In this document: in pieces, positions 46,801 through 55,205 of the stretch | Position numbering within the stretch: the stretch's first letter is position 1 | How the letters are laid out: each line of letters opens with the position of its first letter | Assembly: GCF_963259705.1 (NCBI RefSeq) | Contig: NC_081840.1 | Span: forward strand, 147,657,549 to 147,721,548 | Direction of reading: 5' to 3' | Length of the DNA stretch: 64,000 bases | From: Myotis daubentonii | Lineage: Eukaryota; Chordata; Mammalia; Chiroptera; Vespertilionidae | Notes under the pieces: generated by a model | The model's database searches: none | Told to the model about the DNA's origin: nothing | What the model saw: only the letters and a program-made list of their open reading frames with translations | Position numbers and translations under genes: made by a program

Positions 46801-49800
46801 GAATTCAGATGTTTTTAAATTAGGGCAGTTGCCAACAACAGATATTTTAGATTACCTGCCAGTTACTTCAAACTATGATAGCCAGTGTTCTAATACAGTT
46901 GTGCTATTGATTTATTCAGCTCCTATTTAACGAGCTCCTCCTTTATACCCAGCACTATACCCAAAGCTGGGATTTTAATGGTGAGCACAATCAGATATCC
47001 TCCCTCCCCTCATCTGCAGTCTACTACCATGCTAATCCTTCTGTTCAGAATGTTTAGAAAAGGGTGTATCCAGCATAAAATATTTTCAAAGCCTGGATTC
47101 ACTCTTATGAAAATAAGATTTTAAAATTTACACTAACTCTAGAAATTGAAATTCACGGCTTTTCACTTTACCTGGAGTTAGACAGGGGTGGGCAAACTTT
47201 TTGACTCGAGGGCCACAATGGGTTCTTAAACTGGACCGGAGGGCTGGAACAAAAGCATGGATGGAGTGTTTGTGTGAACTAATATAAATTCAAAGTAAAC
47301 ATCATTACATAAAAGGGTAAGGTCTTTTTTTTTTTTTTTTTAGTTTTATTCATTTCAAACGGGCCGGATCCAGCCCGCGGGCTGTAGTTTGCCCACGGCT
47401 GAGTTAGAATCTATAATGATAAGCTGTATAGCAATTTTTTTCCTAATCAAATTGCACATGGTTTTTGTTATTAGAAACATATACTATCTTGATAACTACA
47501 TTTTGCTAATCTTTTGTCTTGGCTGGTAATCTTTATATGTATATGAACTTTGCACAAGTGACTTGAGAAATACAGAATATATTCCTGGCATGGCCTGGTG
47601 AGTATTATCAAGTATTGCTATCTCTCAATGTCTTTTCTCGTTTTTCCTTTTGCAGGGGTTGTATTTGCACGTTATGGTCCAGTCTGGAGACAACAGAGGA
47701 AGTTCTCTCATTCAACTCTTCGTCATTTTGGCTTAGGAAAGCTTAGCTTGGAGCCCAAGATTATTGAGGAGTTCAAATATGTGAAGGAGGAAATGCAAAA
47801 ACATGGAGGAGACCCCTTTGATCCTTTCCCCATTGTCCACAATGCCATCTCCAATATCATTTGCCTCATGTGCTTTGGCCGGCGCTTTGATTACACCAAT
47901 AGTGAGTTTAGGAAAATGCTTAATTTTGTATCACGAGGATTAGAAGTCTGTCTGAACAGCCAGCTCCTACTGGTCAACATATGTTCCTGGCTTTATTACC
48001 TTCCCTTTGGACCATTTAAGGAATTCAGAGTAATTGAAAATGATATTCTCAATTTCCTTAGAAGAATCATCAAAGAACATCGAGAGTCTCTGGACGTTGA
48101 GAACCCTCGGGACTACATAGACATGTACCTTCTCCACGTGGATGAAGAGAAGAAAAATAATAGCAATAGTAGTTTTAATGACGATTACTTACTTTATATC
48201 ATCAGTGATCTCTTCGTTGCGGGGACTGATACCACGAGTAACTCTTTGCTTTGGTGCCTTCTGTATATGTCACTGAACCCTGACGTACAAGGTAATTAAT
48301 AGGTGTTTCCTTTATTCATGGAAAAATTAGGTTATGTAAATTCGGATCAGCAACTTTGGTGATCCTGTGGCTCCTAGCACTAAGCGGTGAAGAGGTATTA
48401 GAGGTGAAACTCCACGTTTCTAGACCGCATCATGCTTGCTTGCCCCTGCTTTAAATCTCCACAGGTCTGATTCTGTGTGGAAACTGTGATGAAGATAGAA
48501 CTTCAGAGAGGAATAACAATTTAGAGCCGATGGGAATCATAATGATCATCCAAACCCATTCATCTTGTTTTTAAAATGGAGAACAGAGGCCCAGAGAAGT
48601 TATGTGACTTTCACAGGCTCACACAGCTAGTTCCACTACATCAATAGCAACAGGCAGTGAATGCCAGGGGCAGTTCATAGTGGAAGAACACAGGGGAAGA
48701 GAGTGTATTAGTTCTCTGTTGTTCCTTTAACAAATAACTATATACTTAGCAACTTAAAACAACACGAGTTTGTTATCTTCTAGTTCTGCACATTAGAAGT
48801 CTGACACATGTCTCACTGGGCTAAAATCAAGAGACTGACAGGGCTGCATTCCTTCTTGGAGGCTCTAGTGGAGAATCCATTTCTAGGTTCCTTGGCTCAT
48901 GGCCCTCTTTCTCCATCCTCAAAGCCAGAAATATTGCATCTCTCTGACCACTCATCTGTAGTCCCATTTCCTTCTGACTCCAAATTCAACTGGGAAAAGC
49001 TCTCCAATTAAAAACCCATGTAATTAGATTGGGCATTCCCAGAAAATCCAGGATAATCTCCCCACTGCAGGATCCTTAGTTTAATCACATCTGAAGTCTC
49101 TTTTGCCAGGCGAGGCAGAATGTTCACAAGTTTCAGGGGATTAGCTTATGGACATCTTTGAGGATTTTTTGTGTTTTTTTTTCTGCCTACCACAGACAGG
49201 ATTGTGCCTACCTGTATTAGTTAATCTATTGCTGAGTAATACATTATCCCAAGATTTAGCATCTTAAAATATTATCTCACAAAGTTTCTGAGGATCAGGA
49301 ATCCAGGAGTGGCTTAGCCTGGATGGTCTGGCTTAAGATTTCTCATGATGTAGTCAAATCTGGCTGGGGTTGCAGTCATCTATAAACTTGACTGGGAATG
49401 AAGGACCCAATTCCAAGATGGCTCATTCACTTGACTATTGGTTGCAGGTCTTACCACTTAGACCTTCCCATAGGGCTGCTTGACTTGACCCTAGAGAGAG
49501 TGAATGGCCAAGACAGGAGCCATAGTGTCTTTTATAACCTAAGTTCAGAACTGACATGTCAACCCCTCCTTTACTCTGTTGGTCACTTAGACCAACTTAG
49601 TACAAAGTGGGAGGGGACTGCGTAAGAATGTGTAAACCAAGCTTTGGCTGGTATGGCTCAGTTAGTTGGGCATTGTCCCATGCACCAAAAGGCTGCTGGT
49701 TTGATTCCAGGTCAGGGTACAAGCCCAGGTTGCGGGCTCCATCCTCAGTAGGGGATGTGCCAGAGGTAGCCAATAGATGTTTCGCTCTAACATCTATGTT

Positions 49801-52800
49801 TCTCTCTCTAAAAATCAATGTTAAAAAAGTGAATGTGTAAACCAAGAGGCACGGAGATCACTAGGAGCTTTGATGGGCTACCATATATTGTCACATATAC
49901 CAGTAAAAGCTTAGATAGTCCAGTGTTCACATGAGAGAATGATTCAGAGTACTCCTGAATACAGAGTGCTTGCTCCTTCGCCCCTCTATCTGTTCTGATA
50001 TCCTTCAGAGTCACAGAGTGTACAGGGCTAGCTGGCTCCACTTGGAATATCTGATCAGTGCTTCACTTCACTCAGGCGGAGTCAGGCCTGTACTGCCACA
50101 TTGCCGGTTGTGTGTACAAGGTGATGGTAAGTGGCGTAGGAGGGAAGTCTCAACTTACTAGTGACTGGTCTTCTGGTTTATTCTCTTTTTGTATAGAAAA
50201 GGTCCACGAGGAAATTGAAAGGGTCATTGGTGCTGACCGAGTCCCTTCCTTCACTGACAAGGCCCAGATGCCCTACACAGAAGCCACCATCATGGAGGTG
50301 CAGAGGCTGACCATGGTAGTGCCGCTTTCCATTCCACATATGACCTCGGAGGAAACAGGCAAGTCTAGAACTTCCACCTTTGAATGGGAAGCCCCGCCCA
50401 GGGAGTTGAGGTGAGGGTATGGTGACTGTCACCTACCTTGGTCCTCCCAATGGTTTGGCACTGTATCATGGACAGTCAAATGTCCAGGGGATGCTTCAGC
50501 AGACAGTTGTCCAGTATTTGTTGTACTGGCATTCTACACAGCTTGTTTTGTAAATGGCTTGCTCTTCAGAGCACAGATGCCCACAATGGTCACAAACAAA
50601 TTAAGCTGCCTGCCATATGCAGTGGCTGCCTGGACAGAAGAAACTCTAGCATTGACAAAGGCACCCACCTCTCCATCCTCTTCTTAGGGGTCAGAAGAGC
50701 TAGTCTAAATATGGAATTAAGGGTTTTAACACCACCTTTTTTACCGGTTACGAGTATACTTGTGTTTCCACTCACATGAAGTAATTTTAAGGTCTGAAAG
50801 CAATGTATAATTTTAAAAGAGCACTCTGGACTGTTTTCGTAGTTATGTTTGTTTAGGCTCAGATTATAAGAGGTGGGAGATACAAGCCAATTCACTGCTC
50901 GGCACTTATTTCAGCCATGCCTAGTTTTCCTCCTTGCTATGCGTGTCTTTTCCTCAACTCACCAGTTATGATGAGAAATACATCAAACTCTTTCCATCCA
51001 TCTTTTATTATGGCAAAAGGTTTAAAAAAGACTTGTCATGGCAGAGAAGAATGTTAGAGTGAATGATGTGCAGACATCGCGTCTGATTGGCCGAGTGACT
51101 TTGGTAGTCAGCTGGAAGATAGTACCTTGTCAGAAGAGAGTAATGAGTTTAACATTAGACCATCATGAAGGCAAAAGAAACGTGATAGTATCCAACAGTG
51201 AAAGAGATTCTGAAGAAGAATGGGCAGAAAAAGACATTTTACCTGGAGCATTATACAAATATTTCAGGCATTACTGTTCAATCTGAAGACCCATAAAGTA
51301 TAAGTGAAGTAACCAATTTATTTTTGATAAGAATTTTTTTCAATCTCATTACTTCTCAAACCAATTTATACATTAGCACATGGAAAAATACCACAAAAAT
51401 ATCTGCTAAAACTTCACCATAGATGGACGTTACTTATATGAATATAAAGAAGTTTCTTGGTTTAATTATATTGATGGGACAAACAAAGAAGCCAGAATGA
51501 AAAGATTACTGTTCAACCGATCCTTTACTTGAATCACCCATAGTTCCAAAAACTATGTTTATAGAAAGAGGTTCGAGTAAATACTTACATCCTTTCGTCT
51601 GAATGATAATTCACAAACAACATGTAACATAGACCGTCTTCACGGATCACTTTATCTCGAAATGTAAATCTTTATATGTACCCAAACAGCAGTTATCACT
51701 CAATGAAACAACGATTCCATGGAGAGGACGCATCAGATTCAAGACGTATTATCCGGCAAAAATAATAAAATGTGGAATTTTAGTAAGGATGCTTTGTGAA
51801 AGTGAGAGTGGCTATATTTGCAACTTCAAGATATATATGGGTGAAGGCAAAAAATACAACAGATTATATTATCTGTCTTATGGCCTTTTCTTGGTTCTTG
51901 GCATCAAATTTACCAAGATAATTACTAAAATAGCATGTCTACAGCCGAACTATTATTGAAGAACAAAACACTGGTTTGTGGAACAATGAGGGAGAGCCAT
52001 GGGTTGCCAAAACTACTAAAAGTAGCTGGCCACACGAGCAAGTTCTGGCTCCAAATAGCTGGCCAGCAAGGTGTTAACTTGGAATTATCCTACTTCAGTT
52101 GTTACAGTTCTGCAAGTGAAGCATAAATATTAAAGAGTTAGAAGAGCCCTATTGATTCTAAGGATACCTGTTTCAACCTCTCACAGTGAAATGTGTCCTT
52201 TTGATTATGCCCTTGAGATACAGGGTGGGGAAAAAGTAGGTTTACAGTTGTTCATATGAAAAATAATACAACAATTAATAAACAATAACACAGGAATACA
52301 TTGTGTTTCACGAACTCCAACTGTAAACCTGGCTTTTGCCCACCCTGTATAGGCACTCAGATTCCCTCGTAACAAGGAATTCACCTCCTGGGAGACAGCT
52401 CATGATGTAGCGGGCTTAAATTAGTCATGAGACTGTTGTAGGAGGCAATCACTTATAAACGGCATTAGATCATTTAACAGTTTCTTTGGTACAAATTAAA
52501 TTCACTGCGTGTGCAGTATCTTTTGGGCATCACTTAAAATGCACATGGATTTTTTAGCCGATTAAGAGGCAATGCTGACTTCCCTGTACATCCCTTTACC
52601 TTAGTTACCTTTCTCATCATATTACTGTGTGGACATAAAAGACTGTAAATATAAAGTTTTATACAAGTATTAGGAATTTCTATTCTTTGGGAAAGTTTAC
52701 CTGGTATGCCCTGTGATTTCTATGTGTTTTCTTTTCATTTTAATGTTGTTATGGTTTGATCTAATGCATTAATTCAACATCAGTTGAAACAACTCTTAAG

Positions 52801-54051
52801 CTGGATCCTGGGGTGGTATGGAGAAAGGGATGCCAATTAGTAAGGTCTCGCCCCTGCCTGCAAGTACCTCAAGGTTTATTCTCAGCAAATTAAGAGCTCG
52901 ATATGTCACTAGGTATTTTTTAGATAGCGATGTTTACAGAACTATTAGTAAAAAGCATGCTGAATGACACTGGTTTTTGTTTGTTTGTTTTAGTGCTCCA
53001 AGGGTATACTATTCCTAAAGGCACAGTGATAGTACCCAACTTGTGGGCAGTGCACAGAGATCCAGCCATTTGGGAGAAACCTGATGATTTCAACCCTAAT
53101 CGATTTCTGGATGATCAAGGACAACTTATTAAAAGAGAAACATTTATTCCTTTTGGGATAGGTCAGTTAAACTTTATTTTCTTAATGGCATAATTAAAAA
53201 TGAAGTAGAACCAAAAGAATATTTTATTATTTCATAGTACTGTTTTAAAAATGTTTCTTTCCGGGGAAGGTTATATAAAAGATAAATCATGTAGATAATA
53301 CATCTCTGCTATGTTCATTTCAGATTTTAAAAACAAAAGGAAAGCAGTTTGGTTTTAAATCTTTAAATATGCCTAGGAATCTTCATCTCTGAACTGCTCT
53401 GGTGATGGTTTGAGTGCCAGGGAACTGCTGGAGTTCAGAGCAGCTTCAGACTGGCTGATGGCTGGTGGGTGAGAGGGGTTCTCTATTCTCAGCAGCCGCC
53501 CCTTTAGGTTCCTAGAGAAGGAATACTCCGGAGAGTCGTAATCTGATTTATTTTCTCCTTAATCATCCAGGTAAGAGCACAGGAAAGAAACAAGTAGGTA
53601 CAGAAGCAGGAGGAGACAAGAATCAGATCTGTCTCTAGTTCCTGTCTAGGATGAAGATAGATTTTTATGAGTAGGGGTTAAAATGTGAGCTTCACATATA
53701 AAAATTCTAATCAGCATTACTGTGGGAGGTCATGTGGTATATGTGGCAGTTTTATTTTAAAACTCTATATCTGTATTTAAGACAATTTAGATATTGCATA
53801 TAAATGTGTCCTTTTAGAGACAGAAAAAGGGGTGGTATTATAATGCTTAATTTTTTCCTGCTTTTATTTTAGGGAAGCGGGTGTGTATGGGAGAGCAGCT
53901 GGCAAAGATGGAACTATTCCTGACGTTTGTGAGCCTGATGCAGAGTTTCACATTCGCTTTACCTAAGGATTCTCAGAAGCCCCTTCTGACGGGGAAATAC
54001 GGTCTAACTTTAGCCCCGCATCCATTTAATATAATCATTTCAAAGAGATAA
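31079..54051 (+). CDS. CYP2U1: Cytochrome P450 2U1, five coding exons
   Basis: Join 31079-31565, 47656-48291, 50197-50358, 52994-53161, 53873-54051 gives 1632 nt, 543 residues plus stop (human: 544). All introns are phase 1. The P450 is a microsomal/mitochondrial monooxygenase that omega- and omega-1-hydroxylates arachidonic acid and related long-chain fatty acids; loss in humans causes spastic paraplegia SPG56. Visible features: membrane anchor about 33-50, proline hinge PPGPTPWP at 59-66, C-helix WRQQRKF, I-helix AGTDTT at 351-356, K-helix EVQR at 408-411, PNRF at 463-466, and the heme loop FGIGKRVCMG with ligand Cys489. No stop or frameshift was found, so the gene looks functional. The ATG has a good context (gccATGg). 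Intron 3 has a GC donor. Confidence 0.97.
32250..32515 (+). repeat. L2 LINE 3' end
   Basis: 'gtgcctggcacacagtaaat' followed by 'gctcagtaagtatttatta' is the classic L2 3' terminus. Confidence 0.75.
32624..32921 (+). mobile_element. HeliBat-type Helitron, complete short copy
   Basis: 298 bp from TCCTATCTAATAAAAGGC, through gcactgaccaccaggggg and the hairpin/3' stem, to CTAG at 32918-32921. It is flanked by A (left) and T (right). It carries the octamer-like ATGCAAAT at 32646-32653 and has no coding sequence. Confidence 0.92.
33050..33275 (-). mobile_element. Tigger-like DNA transposon fragment in old LINE sequence
   Basis: The right end, read on the - strand, is CAGTGGGGCCTTGACTTACG next to TA (33276-33277), a Tc1/mariner-Tigger style terminus. 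The left boundary is unclear (about 33121). Its left flank 'ttgtgatgaaatacacatta' resembles an L1 3' region. Confidence 0.6.
33294..33392. repeat. 49/50-bp tandem duplication
   Basis: Two nearly identical copies, 33294-33342 and 33343-33392, start gcaatacgtccacg and end cactctttagct. They differ by one T in a T run. The second copy runs on into MIR-like sequence (gctgcatgaacttagacaag), so the duplication involves a MIR edge. Confidence 0.9.
33971..35050 (-). mobile_element. HeliBat-type Helitron, 1.1-kb copy
   Basis: CTAG at 33971-33974 (preceded by A), the aggcccggtgcac stem, a poly-G run at 34004-34018, and at the far end the complement of TCCTATCTAATAAAAGAG at 35033-35050, followed by T. 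Near the 5' end is a 64-bp subterminal inverted structure bounded by ATATGCAAATTAAC (34911) and GTTAATTTGCATAT (34965). The GC-rich middle (34480-34800) contains short repeats (ctgcacatgggc, cgggcaggc) and gives false ORFs on both strands. Confidence 0.9.
35350..35583. mobile_element. Non-autonomous hAT transposon
   Basis: TIRs GAGTGATGGTGAACC (left) and, from the other strand, CAGTGATGGCGAACC. It has a perfect 8-bp duplication GCCTAGAG (35342-35349 and 35584-35591) and an AT-rich interior without ORFs. Confidence 0.92.
35620..35765 (+). repeat. MIR SINE relic
   Basis: 'tgggttcaaatcctgccttt' followed by 'gctgcatgaacttaggcaag' is the MIR core. Confidence 0.75.
36245..36445 (-). mobile_element. 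Old L1 3' fragment, antisense
   Basis: Words such as 'atacccaaaagtggaattgc' and 'cattcccatcagcaatgaca' are the antisense L1 ORF2 C-terminal region. Confidence 0.75.
36446..37260 (+). repeat. L2 LINE relic
   Basis: About 0.8 kb of L2 3'-half sequence, ending with 'ggaatgtgagctctgtgagg' and 'ttggcacagaggaagtaatc', the diverged L2 terminus. Confidence 0.65.
37529..37732. mobile_element. Non-autonomous hAT transposon
   Basis: TIRs CAGGGTGGGGAA (left) and, from the other strand, CAGGGGTGGGGAAGC. Duplication CTCTAAGA (37521-37528) and CGCTAAGA (37733-37740). No coding sequence. Confidence 0.9.
37741..38882. other. Intronic sequence, nothing recognised
   Basis: AT-rich CYP2U1 intron 1 sequence without a recognisable gene, RNA or clear repeat. 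Confidence 0.4.
38883..39279. mobile_element. Foldback hAT-type element
   Basis: Outer TIRs CCGTGGTCGGCAAACTGCGG pair with the complementary right end. The 8-bp duplication is ATCTAGGC (38875-38882) and GTCTAGGC (39280-39287). In the middle, 39033-39112 is an 80-bp inverted repeat with 40-bp arms and one mismatch; the inner 56 bp are a perfect palindrome. No coding sequence. Confidence 0.9.
39590..40098 (+). mobile_element. Old L1 3' end
   Basis: The last ORF2 codons (tttacacaatggaatacttc, atgctaagtgaaataagtca) run into a 3' UTR and 'aataaaaggggaaaaa'. It is 5'-truncated and too diverged to code. Confidence 0.85.
40099..41099. other. Intronic sequence, nothing recognised
   Basis: Unclassified CYP2U1 intron 1 sequence; no gene or clear repeat seen. 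Confidence 0.4.
41100..41510 (+). repeat. L2-type LINE relic
   Basis: 'gtaagcatcttgagaacagg' and 'tttattcaggagattctaaa' resemble the L2 3' end; diverged. Confidence 0.5.
42060..42385. repeat. 29-bp minisatellite, about ten units
   Basis: The unit (gagatggtgtgggtgtgagt plus gtggaggga) is repeated nearly perfectly with a constant 29-bp period. Because 29 is not a multiple of three, the antisense 197-codon frame rotates through three reading frames every 87 bp. That ORF is a by-product of the repeat. The near identity of units suggests a young, probably polymorphic array. Confidence 0.95.
42386..42718. other. GC-rich block of unknown origin next to the minisatellite
   Basis: A 330-bp GC-rich island in an otherwise AT-rich intron, running without a break from the minisatellite. 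Together with 'ggaccaacatgggggcatg' at about 42034 it could be the 5' end of an unrecognised retrotransposon, since L1/HAL1 copies here begin with a similar 'aaccaagatggcggcat'. Short ORFs on both strands have no recognised domain. Confidence 0.35.
42759..42800. repeat. 42-bp hairpin with perfect 20-bp arms
   Basis: ATTTGAATGTTCCTAGAAAT and its exact complement flank a 2-bp GT loop. A direct copy of most of one arm lies at 42731-42749. No element is recognised around it. Confidence 0.9.
43579..43725 (+). mobile_element. Young L1 3'-end fragment
   Basis: Only the L1 3' UTR is present (acttgtatacatatatg, G-rich run, acatatgtaattcaacaata). It is flanked by AGAAAACCAAGTCCAAC copies (starting 43563 and about 43731), so it is an extremely 5'-truncated insertion of about 150 bp. 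Confidence 0.85.
43808..44026 (+). mobile_element. Young L1 3'-end fragment
   Basis: A second 3' UTR-only insertion: ggacttgtatgcatgcatac, G-rich run, cacatatgtaatacctt, caataaagaa. It shares the 3' UTR of the 18576-20238 L1. The left boundary is approximate. Confidence 0.75.
44255..44340 (+). repeat. L2 LINE 3' end
   Basis: 'ttcctggcacatagtaggca' is the L2 terminus. Confidence 0.75.
44383..46631 (+). mobile_element. HAL1 (half-L1) element, copy C
   Basis: The longest copy (2.25 kb): 5' UTR from 'gagaaaccaagatggcggca', broken ORF1, and a 3' UTR with two poly-G runs, then 'gaacaataaagattt'. The perfect duplication AAAAGTGGGAAA (44371-44382 and 46632-46643) defines the ends. It lies in CYP2U1 intron 1, same orientation as the gene, so its AATAAA could act on the CYP2U1 transcript. 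Confidence 0.9.
45408..46275 (+). pseudogene. HAL1 ORF1, disabled by a 1-nt frameshift
   Basis: The frame starts MPRQRNRTQ and follows copy A to about residue 238. There one extra A in the A run at 46122-46124 shifts the frame and it stops at 46181. The C-terminal coding sequence continues in the next frame to the ORF1 end. The coiled coil lacks the duplicated KTGETADKC units of copy A. Confidence 0.85.
46644..47182. other. Intronic sequence, possible L2/MIR traces
   Basis: About 46910-47040 (ttattcagctcctatttaac, cagcactatacccaaagctg) has weak old-repeat character. Nothing else is seen. Confidence 0.35.
47183..47400. mobile_element. Non-autonomous hAT transposon
   Basis: TIRs CAGGGGTGGGCAAAC and, from the other strand, AGCCGTGGGCAAAC. 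A perfect 8-bp duplication GAGTTAGA flanks it (47175-47182 and 47401-47408). Subterminal 'gggccggatccagcccgcgg' is typical of the group. It lies 255 bp upstream of CYP2U1 exon 2. Confidence 0.92.
47656..48291 (+). CDS. CYP2U1: CYP2U1 exon 2
   Basis: 636 nt, from a ttttccttttgcAG acceptor to donor GGTAAT. It codes residues 163-374, including the C-helix WRQQRKF (heme propionate contact) and the I-helix oxygen-activation motif AGTDTT. The reading frame is open throughout and phase 1 at both ends. Confidence 0.96.
48510..48700 (-). repeat. MIR SINE relic, antisense
   Basis: 'aacagaggcccagagaagtt' followed by 'gctcacacagctag' is the antisense MIR core. Confidence 0.75.
48703..49195 (-). mobile_element. 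MaLR (MLT1-like) LTR, antisense
   Basis: It starts 'gtgtattagttctctgttgt' and contains 'ctcactgggctaaaatcaag' and 'ggctgcattccttcttggag', the antisense MLT1-type order. Ancient and non-coding. Confidence 0.75.
49205..49620 (-). mobile_element. Second MaLR-type LTR fragment, antisense
   Basis: 'ctgtattagttaatctattg' opens another LTR-like antisense segment with 'gtcaaatctggctggggttg' and 'ccaagatggctcattcactt'. The family is less certain. Confidence 0.55.
49642..49830 (+). mobile_element. Ves-type SINE in CYP2U1 intron 2
   Basis: Head 'ctttggctggtatggctcag', B-box 'ggtttgattcc' and an AATCAATG-type tail. The perfect 16-bp duplication is GAATGTGTAAACCAAG (49626-49641 and 49831-49846). Confidence 0.92.
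50197..50358 (+). CDS. CYP2U1: CYP2U1 exon 3 (GC donor)
   Basis: 162 nt, from acceptor gtatAG. It codes residues 375-428, including the K-helix EVQR (408-411). The exon ends ...GAAACAG and the intron begins GCAAGT, so the donor is AG|GCAAGT, the consensus of minor GC-AG introns. No GT nearby would keep the phase and the TSEET/VLQGY junction expected for CYP2U1. Confidence 0.93.
50359..51020 (+). other. CYP2U1: CYP2U1 intron 3, 5' part
   Basis: Unclassified intronic sequence. ORFs at 50438-50779 and 50590-50895 show no domain. Confidence 0.5.
51022..52133 (+). pseudogene. piggyBac-superfamily transposase relic
   Basis: Fragments of a piggyBac-like DDE transposase can be read across three frames. 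An acidic N-terminal part ([15 protein letters not shown]) lies near 51200. The catalytic-core words IPWRGR and [16 protein letters not shown] lie at about 51710-51835, and [20 protein letters not shown] at about 51950. In active relatives the core reads as an acidic 'DE' just before the IPWRGR-like segment; here the Asp codon has become Asn (LNET), and stops and frameshifts are frequent, so it is dead. TTAA occurs at 51022-51025 and 52130-52133, the expected target, but I cannot prove these are the ends. Confidence 0.8.
52221..52347. mobile_element. Tc1/mariner-type MITE
   Basis: 127 bp, TIRs CAGGGTGGGGAAAAAGTAGG and, from the other strand, CAGGGTGGGCAAAAGCCAGG. TA duplications are at 52219-52220 and 52348-52349. 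No coding sequence. Confidence 0.92.
52350..52993 (+). other. CYP2U1: CYP2U1 intron 3, 3' part
   Basis: Unclassified intronic sequence ending in a TTTG-rich polypyrimidine tract and TAG at 52991-52993. Confidence 0.5.
52994..53161 (+). CDS. CYP2U1: CYP2U1 exon 4
   Basis: 168 nt, acceptor tttTAG, donor GGTCAGT. It codes residues 429-484 plus one base: the beta-sheet region, PNRF (463-466; partner of the K-helix EVQR), and the start of the heme loop PFGIG, which is completed in exon 5. Confidence 0.95.
53162..53872 (+). other. CYP2U1: CYP2U1 intron 4
   Basis: 711 bp of unclassified sequence with no recognisable repeat; ends cttttattttAG. Confidence 0.6.
53873..54051 (+). CDS. CYP2U1: CYP2U1 exon 5 (coding part)
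   Basis: Codes the rest of the heme loop (KRVCMGEQ; ligand Cys489 is TGT at 53884-53886), the L-helix and the C-terminal strand, ending TAA at 54049-54051. It is the normal length for the family. Confidence 0.96.
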
Positions 54052-54579
54052 AGAACATCTCTGAAAGGAGACGGTGAACAGGATGTAAATACATGTCTTT
54101 CTAAACACATTCTTCTTTCTACACTTGACAGCGGATCCAGCAACTTAGTGGATCCAGGGTAGGCTCAGGGTGGAGACTGAAAAGAGGGTAGAACATGTGG
54201 AAGCTTTCATCTCGGGGCTCCGCAGCAGGATACTTCAGCCTTTTGAGTAACGCCTGTCTGTGATTTAGGCAATGGGACTAGAGGACTGGACTGGGAAGAG
54301 GAGATTTGGATTTTATTCCCAGTGGCTTCTACCAGTGAGCATTTCTTCTCATCTCAGTGCCTTAGTCATTTCATGTGGTAACAAAACTTGCCTTCTCTCT
54401 CTCAGCACTAACGAAGGTCAAATGCCCTGTATCTTTCCTAGCATCACCAAAACACTGTTAAGTTCTGAAGAACACCTTTAGGAATTTGAAAGTGGAGCTC
54501 AGACTTGAATACTTTGTCAGAAAAGGATGTGAGTTTAGGCTGAGTTAGAGCTTTTCTTGCCACAGATCTTATGCCAGTT

Positions 54580-54606
54580 GGGGGGTGGGGTGGGGTGGGG
54601 TGGGGG
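54580..54606 (+). promoter_or_regulatory. CYP2U1: Potential G-quadruplex in the CYP2U1 3' UTR
   Basis: Five runs of four or more G separated by single T (GGGGGGTGGGGTGGGG and onward). With one-base loops this is about as favourable a G4 motif as exists. It is on the sense strand, 0.5 kb after the stop, so the mRNA would carry it if the 3' UTR call is right. Confidence 0.75.
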
Positions 54607-55009
54607 TTGTTCTTGTTAATCTTTTTATGATTTTAGTTTTTACTTTTTGTAGACATGGGAGGAAGTGGACCCTGGTCCAGTAATGTTGAGGAAAGGTCAT
54701 AGTCTGAATTTATATGTCTACCTTCCATTTCAACTACATAACAGTCAGACTAGCTGAAGACGTGGCTTCATGGCAGAATTCCTTCCTGCTGAGTTTACTT
54801 GCAAAGATATAGCTCTACCTTTTGACTTGAGTCCTAAATAGTGAGCTTGGGAATTCTGATACTAGGATTCCGGTTGTAGTGAATTCTTTCCTATTCTCCC
54901 TGCCACCAGGCCTAATGTATCTCATCCTTAAATACCATCAAAGACAGTAAGAAATTCTTATTCGTATTAAAATAACTAAATTGTTTCTTAATAAAGAAAG
55001 CCCCTCAAG

Positions 55010-55205
55010 AAGAGCAGTTCTCAAGAAAGGTAACGGTCTCTTTCAGGGGGTGTTTGGAAATGTATGGGTGTATTTTTGGTTATCACAACGATGGGGGTGC
55101 TACTGGCCTTTTGCTGCCTTAAGGCCCGGATGCCAAAGGTCTGAGCAATTCTGTACAAGAACTGTCCTGCCCAGTATGCCAGTATTGCTCCCAGTGAGAA
55201 CACAG
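55010..55205 (+). mobile_element. MER5-type hAT-Charlie relic
   Basis: 'gggtgtttggaaatgtatgg', 'ttggttatcacaacgatggg' and 'ggtgctactggcc' match an old eutherian MER5 element. It explains the antisense 60-codon ORF at 55021-55203. Confidence 0.75.

Larger units (their letters stand above)
31566..47655 (+). other. CYP2U1: CYP2U1 intron 1 (about 16.1 kb)
   Basis: GT donor at 31566, AG acceptor at 47654-47655. It holds two Helitrons, four hAT elements, an L1 complex and HAL1 copy C. A run of 19 G at 31814-31832 lies just downstream of exon 1. This intron accounts for most of the gene's length. Confidence 0.9.

Noticed and set aside
55021..55203. 60-codon antisense ORF with a membrane-protein look
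   Set aside because: The underlying DNA is a MER5-type transposon relic in the CYP2U1 3' UTR.
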